This document shows, piece by piece, positions 60,440 through 64,000 of a DNA stretch of 64,000 nt (position 1 is its first letter; the number at the start of each line of letters is the position of its first letter). Origin of the DNA: Collimonas sp. PA-H2. Lineage in GTDB: Bacteria; Pseudomonadota; Gammaproteobacteria; Burkholderiales; Burkholderiaceae_D. The notes beneath the pieces were generated by a model. It did no database searches and had not been told where the DNA came from. It was given only the letters and a program-made list of their open reading frames with translations. The stretch spans positions 248,001-312,000 of the forward strand of contig NZ_PDBX01000002.1 of assembly GCF_002564105.1 (NCBI RefSeq). The letters are read 5' to 3'. A program made the position numbers and the translations under genes.

Positions 60440-60868
60440 CTATTTTTTATCCGGCACGCTCAGTTCCCGGCTGATGCCGCCTTCCAGCGCGCTGCCGCTG
60501 GTCGTGCCTTCGCCATTCATGCGGCGCTGGCATGCATCGCGGTCGTCCACAGGAAGAGCATTGCAGCGCAACAAGGCATTTGCCTGATCCGCGGCCTGGT
60601 CGTCATGCAGGCGCCCCCTTCTCGCTTCTTGCAATGCAGCCCCGGCCTCTTTCAGGCAAGTAGCGCGGTCCTGATTCGACTGGCCGCTGATGCAACGTGC
60701 GCGCTCTTCCTGATAACGCGCGTTGGCGCCGGCGGAATCGCTTGCAGCTCCTGCCGCCGCGGCGGAGAACGACATGCTCAGAATGAGCAGCGCCAAGGCC
60801 GACAGGCAAGCGCTCTTGCTGGCGAGAATATCGGATGTTGAGGAAAGATGAAGTTGGCGATTTAGCAT
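60440..60868 (-). CDS. exported small Cys-rich hypothetical protein
   Basis: A 142-aa protein with an N-terminal signal region (SALALLILSMSFSAAAAGAA, about residues 22-42). The mature part has four Cys (ARCISG, ATCLKEAG, LRCNALP, DACQRRM) in two evenly spaced helical hairpins and ends GTTSGSALEGGISRELSV. This pattern recurs in uncharacterised periplasmic proteins of Burkholderiales. GGAGGG precedes the ATG at 60868. Two disulfides in the periplasm are likely. Confidence 0.68.
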   Translation of the reverse strand: MLNRQLHLSSTSDILASKSACLSALALLILSMSFSAAAAGAASDSAGANARYQEERARCISGQSNQDRATCLKEAGAALQEARRGRLHDDQAADQANALLRCNALPVDDRDACQRRMNGEGTTSGSALEGGISRELSVPDKK

Positions 60869-60968
60869 GATGCCCTCCGATTGGAGATTGGTGATTTAAG
60901 TCTACCGTAGAGCGTCGCCTGTTGTATGTACGCTGGCCCACATCGTTCAAATCAAAATCTGTCGCCTC

Positions 60969-61610
60969 CTAAGCAGACAAAGTGATTTCGATGCGCTCCT
61001 TGCCCTTGCCAAGCCGCTTACGTTTTAGCGTGAATGCGCCGATTTCAGCGGTGGACCTGGGGTGGGTGCCGCCGCAACCCATGCGGGCAAAGCCCTGGAC
61101 TTGCCAGTAGCGGCGTTGAGACTGTTCATCGGTAAAATCTGTTTCTATCGGCTTGCCGGCGGCGACCAGGGCAGCGGCTTCCTGTTCAAGCAAGGGGAAC
61201 AGCACGGCGATGCTGTCATCGCGGGCGAAGTCGATGCGCGCCTTGTCCTGCGAAATATGGGCGCCGATGCGCTCGATGCCCGGGCAATGCTTGTACACCA
61301 GCTGGAGAATCATTTCGGCGGCGAAATGCAGGCGCATCAGACGATAGCGCCGCTCCCAGTCAATCCGCAGTTCGACCGGGTCGCCTGCTTTCAAGGCGTG
61401 TCCAGGCGGCAACGTGTAGACGATATCCAATCCATCCTTCGCCGCGGTCAGGACCGGATAGCCGCCCAAGGTGCCGGCATCGCTTTCCTGGCCGCCCGAG
61501 AATGCGAAGAAAATCGTTGACTGCAGATACACCTGATCGCCGCGCACGGCGGCGACAGCGGTTTTCAGCTCGGTCAGATAGGGATCTTGCCAAAAGATTC
61601 TCTGCGTCAT
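60969..61610 (-). CDS. alanyl-tRNA editing protein (AlaX family)
   Basis: A 213-aa free-standing editing domain related to the AlaRS editing domain. Zinc ligands are seen in MRLHFAAEMIL (His, with Glu where others have a second His) and CGGTHPRSTAEIGAF (Cys and His). AlaX proteins deacylate Ser- or Gly-mischarged tRNA-Ala in trans. N-terminal part FWQDPYLTELKTAVAAV is the typical lead-in. Only one motif His is replaced, so the enzyme may be altered, but the CGGTH element is intact. Confidence 0.87.
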   Translation of the reverse strand: MTQRIFWQDPYLTELKTAVAAVRGDQVYLQSTIFFAFSGGQESDAGTLGGYPVLTAAKDGLDIVYTLPPGHALKAGDPVELRIDWERRYRLMRLHFAAEMILQLVYKHCPGIERIGAHISQDKARIDFARDDSIAVLFPLLEQEAAALVAAGKPIETDFTDEQSQRRYWQVQGFARMGCGGTHPRSTAEIGAFTLKRKRLGKGKERIEITLSA

Positions 61611-61694
61611 GGTTCACATTCGTCGATTGATCTGTCTTGCTCGGCCATTGCGTCGGCAGTCTCAGTGGCAATATACATCGATAATCCTGTCGCG

Positions 61695-62693
61695 TCAGGC
61701 GCTGAGCGCCCTCAGTTCACCACGGAAAACTCCGTACAAGGTACGCACCAGCAATCCCAGGATTGCAACCGTAGCAAAAGCCAGCAGAAACATGGCGATG
61801 CCGTCAGCGTACGCATTCTGCGCATATCCCGCGTACCGCAGCGCCGCGGTGGCGGATGCCGCCAACGGGAAGCTGACCGACCACCACGACACGCGGAATG
61901 GACAGCAGCTGCGCAGGTGCCGCAGACGTCCGGCCAGCACTGCCAATACGAACAGCATCAGCATGAACAAGGCTTCGGCGAATGCGTCAACCTGAGCGGT
62001 GGTAGTGACATAGGACGAAAAGCCGACCGAGAACGGCGCCACCAAGATCAACAACGATGGCTGCAGCGCAGCCGGCATCGTTTCGTGAAACATCAAGCGC
62101 GAAAAAATCATCGTGAATAGCGGAATGGCGAAGAACAGGCCCACCGCCAGCGCAAACATCATGACCCCATGCATCGATTGCAAGTGTAGCGACGGCACCG
62201 CGAGCGGCACATCCAGCAAGCCAACCACCGGTACGATCCAGGCCGGGGTAGCGTGCGTCGCATTCTGCTGGACACGCATCCAGCGGCTGACGATCAGCCA
62301 GGCAAATGCCGTCATGCCGACCGCACCCAGCATCCATAGCACGCGCGCCAGCGGCAGACTGATATCCGCCAACAGGATAGGCAGCAGCAGCAGGCTGATC
62401 AGCGGCGTCCCGAACAGGTTGCCGGCGATGGGATGATTGAATTCAGCTCGTACGCTGCCGAAACTGCTCAGCAGCTTGACGCCATAGCCGATTGCCATGG
62501 CGGCGAAACTCAGCATGGCGGCATAGCCGATATATTCGCCGGCCCATTGCGGCACGCCGAAATGGGCGTGCGCCATGCGCCATGCCACCGCCAGGCCGCT
62601 AAGGCCCATCACCGAACCGAACAGCGATACGGGCAGATACGCCATGAACCCGCTCTTCATATCGATTCCTGCTGGATTTGCAATGCTAGCCAT
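61695..62693 (-). CDS. SLAC1/TehA-type transporter (TDT family)
   Basis: A 332-aa membrane protein with about ten membrane segments. The N-terminal part YLPVSLFGSVMGLSGLAVAW and EFNHPIAGNLFGTPLISLLL are the TDT/SLAC1 marks; E. coli TehA is a member and a candidate anion channel linked to tellurite resistance. CAGGAG lies 6 nt before the ATG at 62693. It begins 16 nt after the DUF302 stop, so the two genes are probably one operon. Confidence 0.85.
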   Translation of the reverse strand: MASIANPAGIDMKSGFMAYLPVSLFGSVMGLSGLAVAWRMAHAHFGVPQWAGEYIGYAAMLSFAAMAIGYGVKLLSSFGSVRAEFNHPIAGNLFGTPLISLLLLPILLADISLPLARVLWMLGAVGMTAFAWLIVSRWMRVQQNATHATPAWIVPVVGLLDVPLAVPSLHLQSMHGVMMFALAVGLFFAIPLFTMIFSRLMFHETMPAALQPSLLILVAPFSVGFSSYVTTTAQVDAFAEALFMLMLFVLAVLAGRLRHLRSCCPFRVSWWSVSFPLAASATAALRYAGYAQNAYADGIAMFLLAFATVAILGLLVRTLYGVFRGELRALSA

Positions 62694-62709
62694 ATGCTCT
62701 CCTGTCGGT

Positions 62710-63204
62710 TCAGGCAAGGGATTGTATTGCGTTGAGAATGATCGCTTCGGCTTTGCTCAGGTTTGCAGCCTTGTCGCTGGCCAGTCCAACTGAATGGAGC
62801 AGCGCCGCGGCGGCATGGAACATCACTTGCGTGACGCCGTCCGTGTCTTCCCTGACCAGCACCCGCAGCGGCAGGTCCAGCGCAAGCGCCGGCGCCTCCA
62901 GCATCAGCGGCGTGCCGCCTTGTGGATTGCCGTAGACCAGCACAGTTGTCGGCGGCATCGCCAGGCCGACCTGCGCTGCCGCGGCCTGATGGTCAATGCG
63001 GGCAAAAAGTGTCATGCCGGATACAGCAATCGCATCGGTCAGTCGCTCAAGCGTTTGAGAAAATGTGAAAGCGCTGGCTGACTCGATCGGGTCACGGGGT
63101 GAGGTAGCAGCGCCGGCAGACGTAGATCCGGCCATCATCAAGAGAGGAGCGAAATTAACTACGTTCCAGCTTAAGCTTCCACTCCAACGCATCCAGTTCA
63201 GCAC
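62710..63204 (-). CDS. exported DUF302 domain protein
   Basis: A 164-aa protein. Starting from GTG at 63204, with GAGGAG 6 nt upstream, it has a signal peptide (NVVNFAPLLMMAGSTSAGA) and a DUF302 fold: FSQTLERLTDAIAVSGMTLFARIDHQAAAAQVGLAMPPT-like order, with TVLVYGNPQGGTPLM in the centre. DUF302 proteins are small alpha/beta domains of unknown function, often exported. It is upstream of the SLAC1-type gene in a likely operon. Confidence 0.82.
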   Translation of the reverse strand: MLNWMRWSGSLSWNVVNFAPLLMMAGSTSAGAATSPRDPIESASAFTFSQTLERLTDAIAVSGMTLFARIDHQAAAAQVGLAMPPTTVLVYGNPQGGTPLMLEAPALALDLPLRVLVREDTDGVTQVMFHAAAALLHSVGLASDKAANLSKAEAIILNAIQSLA

Positions 63205-63433
63205 GGCCAGCTCCTCAATTTGTATGTCGAGAAATCCCTTGCACACAATATACGGCTGATGAAAGGCATGTTGAATGCTCAAATTCATCAAATTTAAGCT
63301 CAATCGTCTCAACAGGAAGATTCGTGAGGTATCACCATGGCGATCTCGGCAGCGGCAGCCTCACGGCTTGCCGTGCCCTGGCTCAAAGGTTCAATACTTC
63401 AGATGAGGACTTATATGGTTGCTGCTGACGTGC

Positions 63434-64000
63434 TCATGACGCTTCCTGGGAACTGTTGAACGAGATGGCGCTGACTGATTTCGGCGCGACGTCGTTCACG
63501 GAAGGCGATTTCAACACCCAGGCCACGCTTGAAAGGCACAAGATCATTCCGACCCACTCGCTCAGACCCGGGCGGTAGTGTTCCATTTGAATCGACAGCA
63601 GTACCGAAATAACTGGTGTGACGACGCCGATATACACAGCCTTTTGGGCGCCGATGCGATCGATTAGCGTGAAGTAAGCATAAAACGCAATCACGGATCC
63701 AAAAATGGCGAGATAAAACAGCCCCATCCAGTAATGCGGTTTGGATGGCAGGCGCCAGGGCTGGCCGCTCGCCAAGGCCCAGACCGCTACCAGCACGCAG
63801 CCCCATAACATGGCCCACGCCATCGTCAGCATTACGTTCGACGAATGTCGCCTTACCTTAACCACGAGCGCATTACCGATCGAACTGGAAAGCGTTGCCG
63901 CCAGCGCCAGCGCGAAACCGATCAGAAAATGACCGCTGCCGCCCGCCATAATTTCTTGCCACGCCGTGCGGATCGAGTGGTAGAACATCAGGGTCACGCC
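63434..64000 (-). CDS. EamA/DMT family transporter, N-terminal part outside the window
   Basis: The C-terminal about 188 residues of a DMT-type transporter; the frame is open to the window end, so the first EamA half (about five membrane segments) is missing. The visible second EamA domain begins near FLIGFALALAATLSSSIGN and includes MLTMAWAMLWGCVLVAV, GLFYLAIFGSVIAFYAYF, the family's QKAVYIGVVTPVISVLLS and GMILCLSSVAWVLKS. Substrate unknown; amino-acid or drug export is typical. Confidence 0.85.
   Translation of the reverse strand, partial: GVTLMFYHSIRTAWQEIMAGGSGHFLIGFALALAATLSSSIGNALVVKVRRHSSNVMLTMAWAMLWGCVLVAVWALASGQPWRLPSKPHYWMGLFYLAIFGSVIAFYAYFTLIDRIGAQKAVYIGVVTPVISVLLSIQMEHYRPGLSEWVGMILCLSSVAWVLKSPSVNDVAPKSVSAISFNSSQEAS

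Noticed and set aside
1..64000. CRISPR arrays, tRNA or rRNA genes, IS transposases, integrases
   Set aside because: None found on either strand on reading; only palindromic repeats without their own transposase are present.

Overview
The window looks like a chromosomal segment of a GC-rich betaproteobacterium in Burkholderiales, most likely Oxalobacteraceae (Collimonas- or Herbaspirillum-like). This rests on gene content and order: ilvD, mutS, a long TrpRS form next to an M50 protease and a YciO-type protein, dapA-bamC next to an MBL hydrolase, a caa3-type oxidase cluster, and short-form ethanolamine catabolism. No rRNA, tRNA, CRISPR array, integrase or insertion-sequence transposase was seen. 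The species assignment is inference.

Layout. 0.1-4 kb: an Lrp/AsnC regulator convergent with metC, then ilvD with a strong terminator. 4.3-10.6 kb: a flavoprotein, a proline-rich membrane-anchored protein, a 150-bp palindromic repeat element, mutS and a translationally coupled secreted protein. 10.7-11.6 kb: a compact two-gene unit resembling a HicA-like toxin plus DNA-binding antitoxin. 11.6-14.5 kb: slyD, the ribosomal oxygenase roxA and an alanine-rich lipoprotein. 14.5-21.8 kb: a minus-strand housekeeping block (htpX, YciO-like, M50 protease, trpS, methyltransferase, dapA, bamC, MBL hydrolase). 22-29.3 kb: a GST, an acyltransferase-like membrane protein and a five-gene cytochrome c oxidase operon. 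29.4-32.4 kb: PHP phosphatase, alpha/beta hydrolase, patatin. 32.7-36.4 kb: ethanolamine permease, eutB, eutC. 36.5-40.4 kb: a Fur-type promoter, a catecholate-type siderophore receptor, piuC and a second Fe/2OG dioxygenase. 40.4-50.7 kb: VOC and DUF5829-like proteins, a pair of REP-like palindromes, slipin, DinB, an HdeD-like membrane protein fused to a probable cysteine-hydrolase domain, several alpha/beta hydrolases and a spore-coat-U protein. 50.7-58.4 kb: azoreductase/LysR divergent pair, a TetR-MFS unit with two matching operators, a serine hydrolase, a PNPOx-fold protein and an S41 protease. 58.5-64 kb: a minimal HisRS-like gene behind an attenuator-like leader, an HAD phosphatase, two small conserved proteins, AlaX-type editing protein, SLAC1-family transporter, DUF302 protein and the 3' part of an EamA transporter cut by the window end.

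The less ordinary parts are (i) the compact HisRS paralogue at 58.5-59.15 kb, with an apparent +1 frameshift and a leader that has His codons, a hairpin and a terminator; (ii) the toxin-antitoxin-like pair at 10.77-11.57 kb with promoter-overlapping inverted repeats; (iii) three sets of palindromic non-coding elements (6.73-6.88, 16.56-16.59 and 41.79-42.0 kb); (iv) the paired TetR operators; and (v) the HdeD/cysteine-hydrolase fusion. All functional names come from reading motifs by eye; no database search was run.
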